Of a DNA stretch of 52,261 nucleotides, positions 9,792 through 20,150 are shown in pieces. The DNA is from Prochlorococcus sp. AG-412-P08 (GTDB lineage Bacteria; Cyanobacteriota; Cyanobacteriia; PCC-6307; Cyanobiaceae). The stretch lies in NCBI GenBank assembly GCA_003214695.1, contig QCLI01000008.1, positions 1 to 52,261 on the forward strand, given 5' to 3'. The position numbers and the translations under genes are program-made. Position 1 is the first letter of the stretch, and the number at the start of each line of letters is the position of its first letter. Under the pieces are notes generated by a model. That model had not been told where the DNA came from. It ran no database searches and worked only from the letters and a program-made list of their open reading frames with translations.

Positions 9792-11051
9792 ATGAAAATT
9801 AAAAACTTTGTCTATTATATTATCCTTGTTATTATACTAATATTCATAGTAAATAAGAATAACATTAGGTATTTATTTCTATTATTAAATTCCAGATATA
9901 CAGATCTCTATTCCTTTTTTAATAAGCCAAATTCACGAATTAATATTTGTTTTTCTCTTCAAGACAAATTAACTAATCTAGTTGGCAAAAATAATGAAAA
10001 TATAGCAATAACTATATTAGACTCTAATCATAATATTATTTCCGATATTAATGGTAATAAGTTATTTATACCAGCCTCAAATCAAAAGCTTTATTCGTCA
10101 GCATATGCTCTTCATAAAAAGGGACCTTTTTATAGACTTGAGACTAATATATACAAGAATTCAAGAGGATATTATGAGATAACAGGAAGTGGAGATCCAG
10201 ATATAAGCATTAATCACATAAGAATACTTGCTAATCAAATTAAGACTAACCCTTATTTAACTTATCCAAGAAGTTCACTTATATTATATGAAGAACCACA
10301 AGATTTATGGTGGCCAGAAACATGGTCTATTCCAGATAGAAAAGAAGATTATGGAGCACCTATTACTCGTTTAGCGTTAAATGGCAATGCAGAAGATTTA
10401 GCAGTGCAGAATCCGTTGTTTAGATTTAAATCCTTCTCATCTTCAATTCTACTAAATAATAATATTACAATTGATATTCTTACAAAATCTCAACAATCCT
10501 TCAACCAAGGATTAAATCGAAAACTACTTTTAAGCTTACCTTCAGCACCTCTATATATGTTGATGAATTTAGCCAATTCTGAAAGTCACAACTTTAGCAG
10601 TGAGATACTTTTACGCAATACTTCTAATAGTTGGAATAATAAGATTGCTACACAAAAGCTTTCTAAATGGGTTGAATCTATAGGCGTTGAAAAAGAACAA
10701 TTTAAGTTTGCAGATGGTAGTGGTTTGTCTCGGGATAATAGAACGACTACAAAAGCACTTTCTCATGTTCTAGCTTTTATGGACAAGCATCGTTATAGTA
10801 ATTATTACATTTCATCAATGTCTTTAATTGGAAAACGTGGAACATTGCGCAATCAATATGCTATGCATGGCTCATCAATTAGGTTTCACGGTAAATCAGG
10901 GACTTTAAGTGATGTACGTTCCTTATCCGGCTACCTATATACTCCTTCACGTAAAAGTATAGTTAGCATTATTCAAAATAATAAAGTCTTAGATGAGACT
11001 ATATTTAGTAATATCCTCTCCGTTTTAAGTTCTGAATATAATTGTAGTTAG
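9792..11051 (+). CDS. dacB: D-alanyl-D-alanine carboxypeptidase / endopeptidase, PBP4 (DacB) type
   Basis: Serine peptidase (S13) acting on peptidoglycan stem peptides in the periplasm. An N-terminal hydrophobic helix (about residues 6-33) serves as signal or anchor. The SxxK motif is SNQK within [10 protein letters not shown], the SxN motif is SHN in [13 protein letters not shown], and the KTG-type motif is KSG in HGKSGTLSD. The PBP4-typical [10 protein letters not shown] is also present. Length 419 is shorter than E. coli PBP4 (about 477), as in other picocyanobacteria. The stop overlaps that of coaD by four bases. Confidence 0.88.
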   Translation: MKIKNFVYYIILVIILIFIVNKNNIRYLFLLLNSRYTDLYSFFNKPNSRINICFSLQDKLTNLVGKNNENIAITILDSNHNIISDINGNKLFIPASNQKLYSSAYALHKKGPFYRLETNIYKNSRGYYEITGSGDPDISINHIRILANQIKTNPYLTYPRSSLILYEEPQDLWWPETWSIPDRKEDYGAPITRLALNGNAEDLAVQNPLFRFKSFSSSILLNNNITIDILTKSQQSFNQGLNRKLLLSLPSAPLYMLMNLANSESHNFSSEILLRNTSNSWNNKIATQKLSKWVESIGVEKEQFKFADGSGLSRDNRTTTKALSHVLAFMDKHRYSNYYISSMSLIGKRGTLRNQYAMHGSSIRFHGKSGTLSDVRSLSGYLYTPSRKSIVSIIQNNKVLDETIFSNILSVLSSEYNCS

Positions 11052-11533
11052 CTATATATAATATCGAACTTTTCATAAAGATCTTTTGCTATAATCCTAG
11101 GAACCATATGGTCAACATTCCCACCAAACATAGCTACCTCTTTTACAACAGAACTACTTAAAAAGCTATGATGTGCATCTGTAGCAAGGAAAATAGTTTC
11201 TATTGAGGCGTCTATCGATCTATTTGTATGAGCAATTTGAAGCTCGTATTCAAAGTCACTCATTGCTCTGAGGCCACGTAATATTAGATCCACCTGAAAT
11301 TTTTTAGCACAATCAACAGTTAAGCCTTTGTAGGAAATTATCTCAATTTTACTTAATTGATTTGTTGCTTGCTTTATTTGCTCAAGTCTTCTATTTACGG
11401 TAAAGGTTGACTTTTTTGTTGGGTTCTCAAGAACAGCGATAATTACTTCCCCAAAGGAATCAATGGCGCGTTCGATTAGATCAAGATGTCCAAATGTTAG
11501 TGGATCGAAACTACCAGGGTAGAGAACTTTCAT
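11048..11533 (-). CDS. coaD: Phosphopantetheine adenylyltransferase
   Basis: Adenylates 4'-phosphopantetheine in coenzyme A synthesis. The nucleotidyltransferase signature [19 protein letters not shown] at the N-terminus carries the (T/H)xGH motif as [17 protein letters not shown] and the [12 protein letters not shown] segment near residue 127 complete the family pattern. Length 161 is typical. It is convergent with dacB. Confidence 0.96.
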   Translation of the reverse strand: MKVLYPGSFDPLTFGHLDLIERAIDSFGEVIIAVLENPTKKSTFTVNRRLEQIKQATNQLSKIEIISYKGLTVDCAKKFQVDLILRGLRAMSDFEYELQIAHTNRSIDASIETIFLATDAHHSFLSSSVVKEVAMFGGNVDHMVPRIIAKDLYEKFDIIYS

Positions 11534-11600
11534 GATTTACTTCCTAGTTTGATCATATTTTTGATTAAGTGATTACAGTTAGGATACTTAATGGCATTCC

Positions 11601-12083
11601 ATGGAACTTAATTTAGAAGCAAAAAAGACTCTTCTCAGAAAGATACCCCACGGATTATTTATTTGCACTGTTCGTGAAGGTGACGAGATCAATGGTTTTA
11701 CAGCAAGTTGGGTAACACAGGGTTCGTTTGTTCCACCTTTAGTTGTTATGGCTGTAAGGGCGGATGGCTCCAGTCATGGAATGATAAATCGTACTAAGAA
11801 ATTCTGCCTCAACGTACTTAGATCAGATCAAAAAGAACTTGCAGCTATATTCTTTAAACCGCAGAAAGGGCTTGGTGGTCGTTTCGAATCAACAGTTTAT
11901 ACTTTTGGTGAGAACGGTCTCCCAGTTTTGGAGGATGGTATAGGGGGTCTCGAATGTAATGTCATCAATTCTATTGAACATGGTGACCATACTGTTTTTG
12001 TTGCCGAAGTGGTTTCAGCTGTTGTCCATAACGACACCGATCCATTAATTTTATCCGAAACAGGATGGAGTTACGGAGGATAA
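11601..12083 (+). CDS. Flavin reductase-like (FMN-binding split-barrel) protein
   Basis: A single flavin-reductase-like split barrel of 160 residues. Family features are the N-terminal [17 protein letters not shown], the substrate or flavin loop [18 protein letters not shown], the KFCLNVL strand, and the C-terminal [12 protein letters not shown] with the conserved Asp-His. It resembles the C-terminal domain of cyanobacterial flavodiiron proteins but stands alone, so it may reduce FMN or act as a small diflavin partner. It lies just upstream of uvrC (7 bases), probably in one transcript; no functional link is evident. Confidence 0.8.
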   Translation: MELNLEAKKTLLRKIPHGLFICTVREGDEINGFTASWVTQGSFVPPLVVMAVRADGSSHGMINRTKKFCLNVLRSDQKELAAIFFKPQKGLGGRFESTVYTFGENGLPVLEDGIGGLECNVINSIEHGDHTVFVAEVVSAVVHNDTDPLILSETGWSYGG

Positions 12084-12090
12084 CTTAACT

Positions 12091-14013
12091 TTGTCCTTTA
12101 ATAAAGCTAAAATATCACTTATAGAAGATAAGGATAAGGTTAAAAGGATTATTAGTTTAATTCCTGCTTTGCCAGGTTGCTATATAATGAAGGATAATTC
12201 TGAAAGAATACTATATATAGGTAAATCTAAAAGCTTAAGAAGCAGAGTAAGCTCATATTTTAGAAACAAATCTGGTTTATCACCAAGAATATCTCTTATG
12301 GTGAGACAAATTTTTGATATAGAATATATTATTACTGATACAGAAAATGAAGCACTTACACTAGAGTCTAATTTAATTAAAAACAATAAACCTTACTATA
12401 ATATACTATTAAAAGACGATAAAAAATACCCATATTTATGTATTACATGGAGTGATGATTACCCTAGAATATTTATTACAAGAAGGAGGCGTGATAGGCA
12501 TATAAAGGATCGATATTATGGACCTTATGTTGATGTCACTCTCCTTAGAAATACACTAAATGTTATAAAAAAAGTCTTTCCAATTAGACAGCGATTTAGG
12601 CCATTGTACAAAGATAAGACTTGTTTGAATTATTCAATAGGTAAGTGCCCTGGAGTATGCCAGGAGATTGTAAGTGCAGAAGTCTATAGGGAAACAATTA
12701 AACGTATATCTATGGTCTTTCAAGGAAGGACAGAAGAACTGAATTCTATACTTCATTCTAGGATGTTATCTTACTCGTCAAAATTAGAATATGAAAAGGC
12801 TAATGAAATAAAGCTTCAGATTGAGGGATTAAATAAACTTAGCGAATCACAGAAAATTACTGATCCCGACTCTTCTATCAATAGGGATATTATAGCATTT
12901 GCTAGTAATGAAATAATAACATGCGTACAGCTTTTTCAAATAAGGTCTGGCAAAATAATTGGAAGATTAGCATTTTCAGCCGATACCTCTAACCATACTC
13001 CTAGTAATGTTATCAGGCGGGTAATAGAAGAGCATTATAGTGATATTGATCCTGTAGAGATACCCTCGGAAATTATTATTGAAACCTCTTTTGATAATAT
13101 ATATTTAATAGAAGAATGGCTTACCGAATTAAAAGCAAATAAAGTTAGATTGTTTACACCCAAGCGAAATATTAAAGCGAGACTTGTTAACTTAGTTAAG
13201 AAAAATGCAGAAGTAGAGCTTAAGAGACTATCTCAAGGAATTGAAAAAGCCTCTGAATCCCTTGAAGAATTGTCTATACTTTTAGATTTGCCTAGAAAAC
13301 CAAGAAGAATAGAAGGTTATGATATAAGCCACATTCAAGGTAGTGATGCTGTAGGTTCACAGGTTGTTTTTGTAGATGGCTTACCAGCTAGGCACCATTA
13401 TAGAAAATATAAAATTAAGTCAGAGGCTATAAAGGTTGGCTATAATAATGATTATTTAGCAATAGGCGAAGTTATAAAAAGGAGATTTAGAAGGTGGTCA
13501 ATTTATAAGAAGGAGGGGATGCTAATTTCAGACTTAATGAATCATAAGGCTTCAGTATTTGATCCTATGTTGGTTCAGGATTTTCCTGACTTAGTAATGA
13601 TTGATGGAGGAAAAGGTCAGCTTAACTCTGCGTTAAAAGCGCTTTCAGAATTAAATCTTGAAAATGATATCCGCATATGCTCTCTAGCTAAAAAGAGAGA
13701 AGAGTTGTTTGTCCCCGGCCAAAGTAAGGCTATTTCTTCATCTAAAGAAGATACAGGCCTATTGCTTTTGCGAAGACTTCGAGATGAAGCTCATAGGTTC
13801 GCGATTTCCTTTCATCGAGATCGTAGATCCAAAGGGATAAGAAGATCAGAGCTTTCTGGAATTCCTGGTGTAGGGCCTAAAAGAATAAAAGTATTATTAG
13901 AACATTTCCAATCTATGCAAGCTATAAGAATGGCATCTAAAGATCAGCTTTCAAAAGTTGAAGGCCTAGGCAATGAATTAGCAAATACTATTTGGTCATA
14001 TTTCAATAACTAA
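12091..14013 (+). CDS. uvrC: Excinuclease ABC subunit C
   Basis: Dual-incision nuclease of nucleotide excision repair. Domains in order: GIY-YIG nuclease (residues about 27-105; [20 protein letters not shown]), a Cys-rich linker ([16 protein letters not shown]), a UVR helix pair near 210-245 that binds UvrB, an RNase H-like nuclease ([20 protein letters not shown] and later MIDGGKGQL), and C-terminal helix-hairpin-helix motifs ([23 protein letters not shown]). Length 640 is normal. The start is TTG, supported by GGAGGA ten bases upstream, inside the end of the preceding gene. Confidence 0.96.
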   Translation: MSFNKAKISLIEDKDKVKRIISLIPALPGCYIMKDNSERILYIGKSKSLRSRVSSYFRNKSGLSPRISLMVRQIFDIEYIITDTENEALTLESNLIKNNKPYYNILLKDDKKYPYLCITWSDDYPRIFITRRRRDRHIKDRYYGPYVDVTLLRNTLNVIKKVFPIRQRFRPLYKDKTCLNYSIGKCPGVCQEIVSAEVYRETIKRISMVFQGRTEELNSILHSRMLSYSSKLEYEKANEIKLQIEGLNKLSESQKITDPDSSINRDIIAFASNEIITCVQLFQIRSGKIIGRLAFSADTSNHTPSNVIRRVIEEHYSDIDPVEIPSEIIIETSFDNIYLIEEWLTELKANKVRLFTPKRNIKARLVNLVKKNAEVELKRLSQGIEKASESLEELSILLDLPRKPRRIEGYDISHIQGSDAVGSQVVFVDGLPARHHYRKYKIKSEAIKVGYNNDYLAIGEVIKRRFRRWSIYKKEGMLISDLMNHKASVFDPMLVQDFPDLVMIDGGKGQLNSALKALSELNLENDIRICSLAKKREELFVPGQSKAISSSKEDTGLLLLRRLRDEAHRFAISFHRDRRSKGIRRSELSGIPGVGPKRIKVLLEHFQSMQAIRMASKDQLSKVEGLGNELANTIWSYFNN

Positions 14014-14120
14014 CTATGGTATTTAAAAACCGATAAAATATAACAAATTTTATAATCAATCATTATATGAGATGACATTTAATAAATTCTGTCTATCATA
14101 AATATACTATAATTAGTAAT

Positions 14121-14678
14121 ATGACTTTGCCACCAGAGGCATATTTATGGTTTAAATCTCTCCATATTATTGGAGTAGTTGTTTGGTTTGCGGGTCTCTT
14201 TTATCTTGTTAGACTTTTTATTTATCATGTAGAGGCTAAGGAGCTGGAAGGTGATGTAAAGCATGCCTTTGTCAATCAATATTCATTAATGGAAAAGAGA
14301 TTGGCCAATATTATTACTACTCCTGGCATGATACTTGCAGTCAGCATGGCGGTAGGATTGTTAATACTTCAACCAACCTGGTTATCTGAACGGTGGATGC
14401 AAGTAAAGCTGATTTTTGTTGCCCTGCTAATTTGTTATCATTTTTATTGTTATAAATTAATGCATTCCTTAGCTAATAATAAATGTCTGTGGACAGGGAA
14501 GCAATTAAGGATACTTAATGAGCTTCCCACACTGTTTCTAGTGATTGTTGTTATGTTAGTTGTATTTAAAAATAATTTTCCCACTAGTTCAGCTACCTGG
14601 TTAATAGTTGGACTTGTAGTATTTATGGCACTTTCTATACAATTCTATGCTAGATATCGACGTTTACGTAACAGTTAA
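14121..14678 (+). CDS. hemJ: Protoporphyrinogen IX oxidase, HemJ type
   Basis: Integral membrane enzyme oxidising protoporphyrinogen IX to protoporphyrin IX, the last shared step before heme and chlorophyll branch. The N-terminal FKSLHIIGVVVWFAGLFYLVR contains the conserved heme-ligand His. About four to five hydrophobic helices follow, with the conserved MEKRLANIITTPGM and ILNELPTLFLVIVVMLV segments. Length 185 fits the UPF0093/HemJ family, which replaces HemG and HemY in most cyanobacteria. Confidence 0.9.
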   Translation: MTLPPEAYLWFKSLHIIGVVVWFAGLFYLVRLFIYHVEAKELEGDVKHAFVNQYSLMEKRLANIITTPGMILAVSMAVGLLILQPTWLSERWMQVKLIFVALLICYHFYCYKLMHSLANNKCLWTGKQLRILNELPTLFLVIVVMLVVFKNNFPTSSATWLIVGLVVFMALSIQFYARYRRLRNS

Positions 14679-14692
14679 ATATCTATTAAACT

Positions 14693-15343
14693 GTGTCTAT
14701 AAATCATCCTATTGTTGATGTATTATCTAATATTGATAGTCTGAGTTGCCCTAGAAGTATCAATTTTCATTGCCATACTACAGCTAGTGATGGTAGCATG
14801 GACCCTATAGAACTTATTAAACAGGCGTCTACTTTAGGCCTAAATCATTTAGCAATAACAGATCATCATTCTATCGATGGTTATCTAAAAATAAAAAGGT
14901 ACCTTGAAGAATCAAATTTCTCCACATCTCCTACTAATTTATGGACTGGCATAGAAATTAGTTGCCTATTAAAAGGTTGTTTAGTACACGTTATAGGATT
15001 GGGCTTCGATATATACTCTCAACCTATTCAACCATATTTACATGGAGAAGCCGTCACAGGTTCATCCTTAAGAGCTGAAAATGTGGTCAAAGCTATTAGT
15101 AAATCAAGTGGAATCTCTATTTTGGCTCATCCCGCTAGGTACAGGATCGATTTCCTATCCTTAATTCACGAGGCTCATCTTATTGGTATCAATGGTCTTG
15201 AAGTATGGTATGACTATGATCTATCTCCCAAGTGGAGTCCTTCTCGATTAGTCTGCAAATCTATTAGTCAACTAGCTGTGAAATATAATATGTTGTCTTC
15301 TTGTGGAACTGATACCCATGGTTATTCACTTTTAGGTAGGTAA
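14693..15343 (+). CDS. PHP-domain phosphoesterase
   Basis: A metal-dependent phosphoesterase of the PHP family. Metal ligands can be read in NFHCHTTASDGSM, AITDHHSIDGY, SILAHPARYR and the C-terminal CGTDTHGYSL. At 216 residues it is shorter than TrpH-type nucleoside-3',5'-bisphosphate phosphatases (about 280), and the substrate is unknown. The start is GTG, 14 bases after the hemJ stop, so it is likely co-transcribed with hemJ. It converges with cobN. Confidence 0.82.
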   Translation: MSINHPIVDVLSNIDSLSCPRSINFHCHTTASDGSMDPIELIKQASTLGLNHLAITDHHSIDGYLKIKRYLEESNFSTSPTNLWTGIEISCLLKGCLVHVIGLGFDIYSQPIQPYLHGEAVTGSSLRAENVVKAISKSSGISILAHPARYRIDFLSLIHEAHLIGINGLEVWYDYDLSPKWSPSRLVCKSISQLAVKYNMLSSCGTDTHGYSLLGR

Positions 15344-15363
15344 TAATATATATAGGTTCATTC

Positions 15364-18300
15364 CTAGAAATTAAATTCTTCTATATTTTTTTCAGATAAT
15401 AATACTATTTCTTTTATGAGTTTGAGTTCTTCCTCATTTGCATTCCACATACCTCTATTGGCTGCCTCAAGGAATCGTTCTGTTATATCTCTGAGTACCC
15501 AAGGATTTTCATTCATAAAGAATTTGAGTGTATCTTCATCCTTTAGCCAACTTTTAAGTATTGATGAATAAGTCCAATCAGAAACTACATCAGTAGTCGC
15601 GTCATAGGCAAAAAGGTAATCTAAACTAGCTGACATTTCAAAGGCACCTTTATACCCATGCTCTTTAATCCCTTCAATCCATTTTGGATTTAATAATCTA
15701 GATCTTATAACTTTATCGATTTCTTTTTGTAATTTGTGTACTTTGGGACGATTATGTCTAGAATTATCTCCAAAATATATGTTTGGCTGTTTGCCAGAGA
15801 CTTTCTTTACTGCATTTGATAATCCTCCATGGAATTGATAATAGTCATCAGAGTCTAATAAATCGTGTTCTCTATTATCCTGGTTATGCATCACTACACT
15901 TATATTTTTAAGAGTTTGTTCCAGTTCTTTCTTGTTACTTACAGGTTCATTAGAATCATTATACTGCCACTTACTATGCTCAATAAAACAATTAGCCAGT
16001 TCTTCTTGGCTATCCCAACTCGATAGGCTTATGAATTCCTGTATGCCTGTTCCATAGCCTTCTGGGGATGATCCATATACCCTAGCGACAGGTTCTCCAT
16101 TCCTATTTGCAAATGCATAAGGGTTGAGTTCTTCTGGTTCGTTTAATGATCTTATTTTTGCTTGTGCTTTATTAACCAAAGCAATTAAATTGGGGAAAGC
16201 ATCTCTAAATAATCCAGATATCCTAAGCGTTACATCTACGCGTGGTCTATTTAATATATTTAGAGGTATAACTTCAATGTCAATTAATCTGCGTGTTACT
16301 CTGTCCCAGACAGGCTGGATGCCAATTAATGCTAAAAGTTGCGCAATGTCCTCTCCACCGTTTCTCATAGTAGAAGTAGCCCAAACAGAAAGTGCAAGAT
16401 GAGTTAAATTTGCTCCATTCTCTAATACATATAATTCTGTGATCAATTCAGCGCTACGACGTCCAAGGTCCCATGCAGATTCTGTTGGTAAGGAACGTAA
16501 ATCGACACTGTAGAAATTCTTTCCAGTTGGTAGGACATCTGAGTCTCCTCTTGTTGGTGCACCAGAAGGACCACTTGGAATTCGTAATCCTTTAAAGGAA
16601 TTTTTGACAGCCAGCATTTCCCTCTTAGGGGAAGCTAGAATTTTAGGTATAATATTATTTTTTAGATGATTTATTGATGGGTTAATAATATCTTCATCTA
16701 TGAAGTATTGTAATTCATCTATAATCAAATTTGTTTGATTAGGACCATCAATTGCCTCAGCTTTTAAAAGATAAAAAGCTACTATATATTGAGCTTGGTT
16801 TGTGATCCAATTTATAAAATCTCCTTTAATCCTCATTCTAGTACTCGTTAAATGTGAAAGTTTCTCTAAATCTTTCTTGTCAATTTCATCTTCCTCAGCA
16901 TCACTCCAAGGATCTATATCAATTTTTAAATAAGAAGCTAATGCCTGTGTTATACCAATAGTTTTTAAGCTAGGGGGTAGAAATATTGATAAAGTTAATT
17001 CTATTAACTTTGAATTACTTGGCAAAGAACCATATACATGCAATCCTGATCTTATTTGTGATTCTTTTAGCTCACATAAATAGCCTTCGATTTTATTATA
17101 GAGATTTTCCTTATGTAAACTTAAGTTATCGTTATTAGAGCGTGGAAATATATTTGTAAGGTTGAGATCCTTAATAAGTTTATCTAGCCTAGCTCTTATT
17201 ATCTTCATGCGACTTGAATCTAGTATCTTAGCTTCGTGATATTCGTCTAATAAATATTCGACCTCGATAAGATCATTTGTAAGACCAGACCTTGCTAAAG
17301 GAGGTGTTAAATGATCTAAAATAGTCGTATGAGTTCTTCTTTTAGCCTGAGAACCTTCACCAGGGTCATTAACAATAAAAGTGTAAAAATATGGTAGAGG
17401 AGGAATAATAATTTGTGGGAAGCAGTTTGGACCCAATCCAACACTTTTACCTGGCAACCATTCTGCAGTGCCATGTTTACCCATATGTAAAATTAAATTA
17501 GCTTTAAATTCATTTGTAATCCAGTGATATTGAGCAAGGTACCGATGCGGAGGCGCAAGTGTTGGTGAGTGAATATCATCTATGTTATCTTCTGTATATC
17601 CTCTAGAAGGTTGTATTAAAAGTACAATATTACCAAACTGAACTCCATGAATAGCAAAACCAGCTTTTTCTAATTCCTTAGATTCATGTGGTTTTTTCCA
17701 TGATTTAACTACTTTTTCTCTTACTTTCTCTGGCAATCCTTCCCAATATTTAATATATTTATCGAGGGATAGATAAGCAAGTGCTGGATTGGATCTAGTC
17801 TCTTGTGAGTTTGTCCTATGAGAAAGTATTAATCTCATTAATTCCTTAGGTTCTTTTGGTAAACTATCTTCTCCAAGATAATATCCCTCATTCTGAAGAA
17901 GTTTTAGAATAGATAAGATACTTGCTGGTGTGTCTAATCCAACGCCGTTTGCTATCCTTCCATCTCTAATTGGGTAATTCGACAACATTAATATTGCTTT
18001 TATGTCTTTCTTCTGTGCTTTTTGTAAGTATATCCATGACGACGTAAAGGAAACAATCCAACTGAGGTTTTTATTATCTGCTTTTAACTTATATATAGGA
18101 AAGTAGAGTGATAAATCATCTTCAATCTTTTCTTTAAAAGCTGCTATTTTGGTATTGATTCGACCATCTAGTTCTGGCATTACTACCTGCATTGACAGAT
18201 CTAGAGGATCTATACCTCTAGAAGATTTTTCCCATTGCTTTTTTGGTTTATTAGACGTTAGTATTTGAAATACTGGTAGGTTTAATTTGTCCCATATCTG

Positions 18301-19119
18301 CGAGCCATCAGAAGAATCCTCGAAGTTAACAGAAGCAAAGGATGTAGCAGTTATAATACAACTAAGATTCTCATTTTTAAAAAGTGTAAGTATTCTCTTT
18401 TGTACATATTCTTTTTTTAAACTACTTACCCAAATAGCCCTTGGATTAATCCCCTCATTCCTCAATAATGTTAATAGTTTATATGCATATTCTGAATTTC
18501 CTGAATTAAGCATTGAGCTATAAAAAATAATTCCAACTTTATTACCTTTGCCTTTCTTCCAATCCCATAAATAAGGGTCTTCTAATTCAGTTACCTTAAA
18601 TTGATTTATGTTAACCTCTTTATTCTCTAAATAATCGGATATTATTTTAAGGAATATTTTCATATTTTCAAATCCACCTACTCTTAGTAATTTGCCCAGT
18701 TTTCTTGATATATCAAAATTTATATTACCCATACCATTTAACTCAACCTCTTCCTCTTCTGTTCCAGATAGGATTATTAGCTTCCTATTAATTGTATCTT
18801 TAGAAGCCCAAACTAATAATTGTTCAAATCCATAGGACCAATCGGAGCGGCTTCCCAGGAATCTAACTATTATTATTATGGCTTTAGAGCCTGTGGTAGA
18901 AATATAGTGGTCAATTTGCGCATTATGTTTAAGAGAATTGAGGTGAATAGCTCTTATTTCATATCCTTGCTTAACAGCCTTTTTCTCTTGGAGAACATAA
19001 GCTAATGTTGAAACATCTGAAGCTGCAGATGTAAGGAAGAGGACAGGCGCATAGGGTTGCTCAATTAGTGATAAATTTTCAGAAGGTTCTTCAGTTGGAA
19101 TACTGGCGATTCTATGCAT
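15364..19119 (-). CDS. cobN: Cobaltochelatase subunit CobN
   Basis: The large subunit of the ATP-dependent cobalt chelatase of aerobic B12 synthesis, homologous to ChlH. Family blocks: GVGLDTPASIL, the HMGKHGTAEWLPGKSVGLG segment, YPFIVNDPGEGSQAKRR-type sequence near residue 600, GLRIPSGPSGAPTRGD, and the C-terminal YKGAFEMSASLDYLFAYDA. I chose the ATG at 19119 (MHRIASIP), giving 1251 residues, the usual size. An in-frame TTG at 19179 would add 20 hydrophobic and basic residues. It is divergent from ilvE with a 74-base gap. ChlH was considered, but the overall sequence and length fit CobN better. Confidence 0.88.
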   Translation of the reverse strand: MHRIASIPTEEPSENLSLIEQPYAPVLFLTSAASDVSTLAYVLQEKKAVKQGYEIRAIHLNSLKHNAQIDHYISTTGSKAIIIIVRFLGSRSDWSYGFEQLLVWASKDTINRKLIILSGTEEEEVELNGMGNINFDISRKLGKLLRVGGFENMKIFLKIISDYLENKEVNINQFKVTELEDPYLWDWKKGKGNKVGIIFYSSMLNSGNSEYAYKLLTLLRNEGINPRAIWVSSLKKEYVQKRILTLFKNENLSCIITATSFASVNFEDSSDGSQIWDKLNLPVFQILTSNKPKKQWEKSSRGIDPLDLSMQVVMPELDGRINTKIAAFKEKIEDDLSLYFPIYKLKADNKNLSWIVSFTSSWIYLQKAQKKDIKAILMLSNYPIRDGRIANGVGLDTPASILSILKLLQNEGYYLGEDSLPKEPKELMRLILSHRTNSQETRSNPALAYLSLDKYIKYWEGLPEKVREKVVKSWKKPHESKELEKAGFAIHGVQFGNIVLLIQPSRGYTEDNIDDIHSPTLAPPHRYLAQYHWITNEFKANLILHMGKHGTAEWLPGKSVGLGPNCFPQIIIPPLPYFYTFIVNDPGEGSQAKRRTHTTILDHLTPPLARSGLTNDLIEVEYLLDEYHEAKILDSSRMKIIRARLDKLIKDLNLTNIFPRSNNDNLSLHKENLYNKIEGYLCELKESQIRSGLHVYGSLPSNSKLIELTLSIFLPPSLKTIGITQALASYLKIDIDPWSDAEEDEIDKKDLEKLSHLTSTRMRIKGDFINWITNQAQYIVAFYLLKAEAIDGPNQTNLIIDELQYFIDEDIINPSINHLKNNIIPKILASPKREMLAVKNSFKGLRIPSGPSGAPTRGDSDVLPTGKNFYSVDLRSLPTESAWDLGRRSAELITELYVLENGANLTHLALSVWATSTMRNGGEDIAQLLALIGIQPVWDRVTRRLIDIEVIPLNILNRPRVDVTLRISGLFRDAFPNLIALVNKAQAKIRSLNEPEELNPYAFANRNGEPVARVYGSSPEGYGTGIQEFISLSSWDSQEELANCFIEHSKWQYNDSNEPVSNKKELEQTLKNISVVMHNQDNREHDLLDSDDYYQFHGGLSNAVKKVSGKQPNIYFGDNSRHNRPKVHKLQKEIDKVIRSRLLNPKWIEGIKEHGYKGAFEMSASLDYLFAYDATTDVVSDWTYSSILKSWLKDEDTLKFFMNENPWVLRDITERFLEAANRGMWNANEEELKLIKEIVLLSEKNIEEFNF

Positions 19120-19193
19120 TAACCTATTATCTAAGTTGGTTGGTCTAATCGTGAAAAACCGTAAAAGAAAGATGAGCAAGGGTTTTTATTGTT

Positions 19194-20114
19194 ATGCATG
19201 ATTTTCTTCCATATGCTTGGTTCAAAGGCAAGTGCGTACCATTTGAAGAAGCAAAAATATCTATAGCAACCCATGCTCTCCATTATGGGACTGGGGCTTT
19301 TGGTGGAATGAGGGCTATCCCAGATCCCTCTGATTCTGAAAAATTCCTTTTATTTAGGCTAGATAGACACGCTAAGAGGCTGTCCCAAAGCGCACGTCTT
19401 CTCCTTACCGAATTAAGCGAAGAAACCATTATTAATAGTATCGAAAAGTGGATTCAAGTAAACAAGCCTTCAAAACCTATTTATATAAGACCATTTGTTT
19501 TTACAAGTGATCTGGGTATTGCCCCAAGGTTACATAATATAGAAACAGACTTTTTCATTTATGGTTTAGAGCTTGGAGACTATCTTTCTCCGGAAGGGGT
19601 TACTTGCCGAATTAGCAGTTGGCAGAGACAAGAAGATTCTTCCTTGCCATTGAGAGGAAAAATAAGCGGAGCGTATATAACAAGCTCCCTGGCTAAGACA
19701 GAGGCTGTTAAATCGGGATTTGACGAGGCACTATTATTAAACTCAAGAGGCAAAGTTAGTGAGGCAAGTGGTATGAACTTGTTTCTTGTTAGAGATGGTA
19801 ACCTGATTACTCCAGGTGTTGATCAAGATATCCTAGAAGGTATTACAAGGGCAAGTGTGATAGAAATTGCTAATTATTTGAATATAAACGTAATAGAAAG
19901 ACCAGTCGATAAAACTGAGCTTTTTATAGCAGATGAAGTTTTTCTTACTGGCACGGCAGCAAAAATTACTCCAGTAAAGAAAATAGAAACTACGGTGCTT
20001 AAAAATGATCGTCCTATAATGATGAAACTAAAAAGCTTACTTATCAATATTACCGAAAATAAATCAGAGGTTTTTCGCGATTGGGTTAGCACAATTGACT
20101 TAAGAGGTGATTAA
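19194..20114 (+). CDS. ilvE: Branched-chain amino acid aminotransferase
   Basis: PLP class IV aminotransferase acting at the last step of valine, leucine and isoleucine synthesis. The N-terminal ATHALHYGTGAFGGMRA is diagnostic. The PLP lysine is in RGKISGAYITSSLAKTEA, and SRGKVSEASGMNLFLVRDG carries the conserved Glu. EVFLTGTAAKITPV near the C-terminus binds the cofactor phosphate. Length 306 is typical. It is followed 36 bases later by metH on the same strand. Confidence 0.93.
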   Translation: MHDFLPYAWFKGKCVPFEEAKISIATHALHYGTGAFGGMRAIPDPSDSEKFLLFRLDRHAKRLSQSARLLLTELSEETIINSIEKWIQVNKPSKPIYIRPFVFTSDLGIAPRLHNIETDFFIYGLELGDYLSPEGVTCRISSWQRQEDSSLPLRGKISGAYITSSLAKTEAVKSGFDEALLLNSRGKVSEASGMNLFLVRDGNLITPGVDQDILEGITRASVIEIANYLNINVIERPVDKTELFIADEVFLTGTAAKITPVKKIETTVLKNDRPIMMKLKSLLINITENKSEVFRDWVSTIDLRGD

Positions 20115-20150
20115 TTAAGAGCATTACTTTTATGATATATTCTAAATGAC

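Noticed and set aside
15364-19179. ChlH (magnesium chelatase) for the large chelatase-type gene
   Set aside because: Length and blocks fit CobN better; the ChlH subunit is expected elsewhere. Not excluded by alignment.
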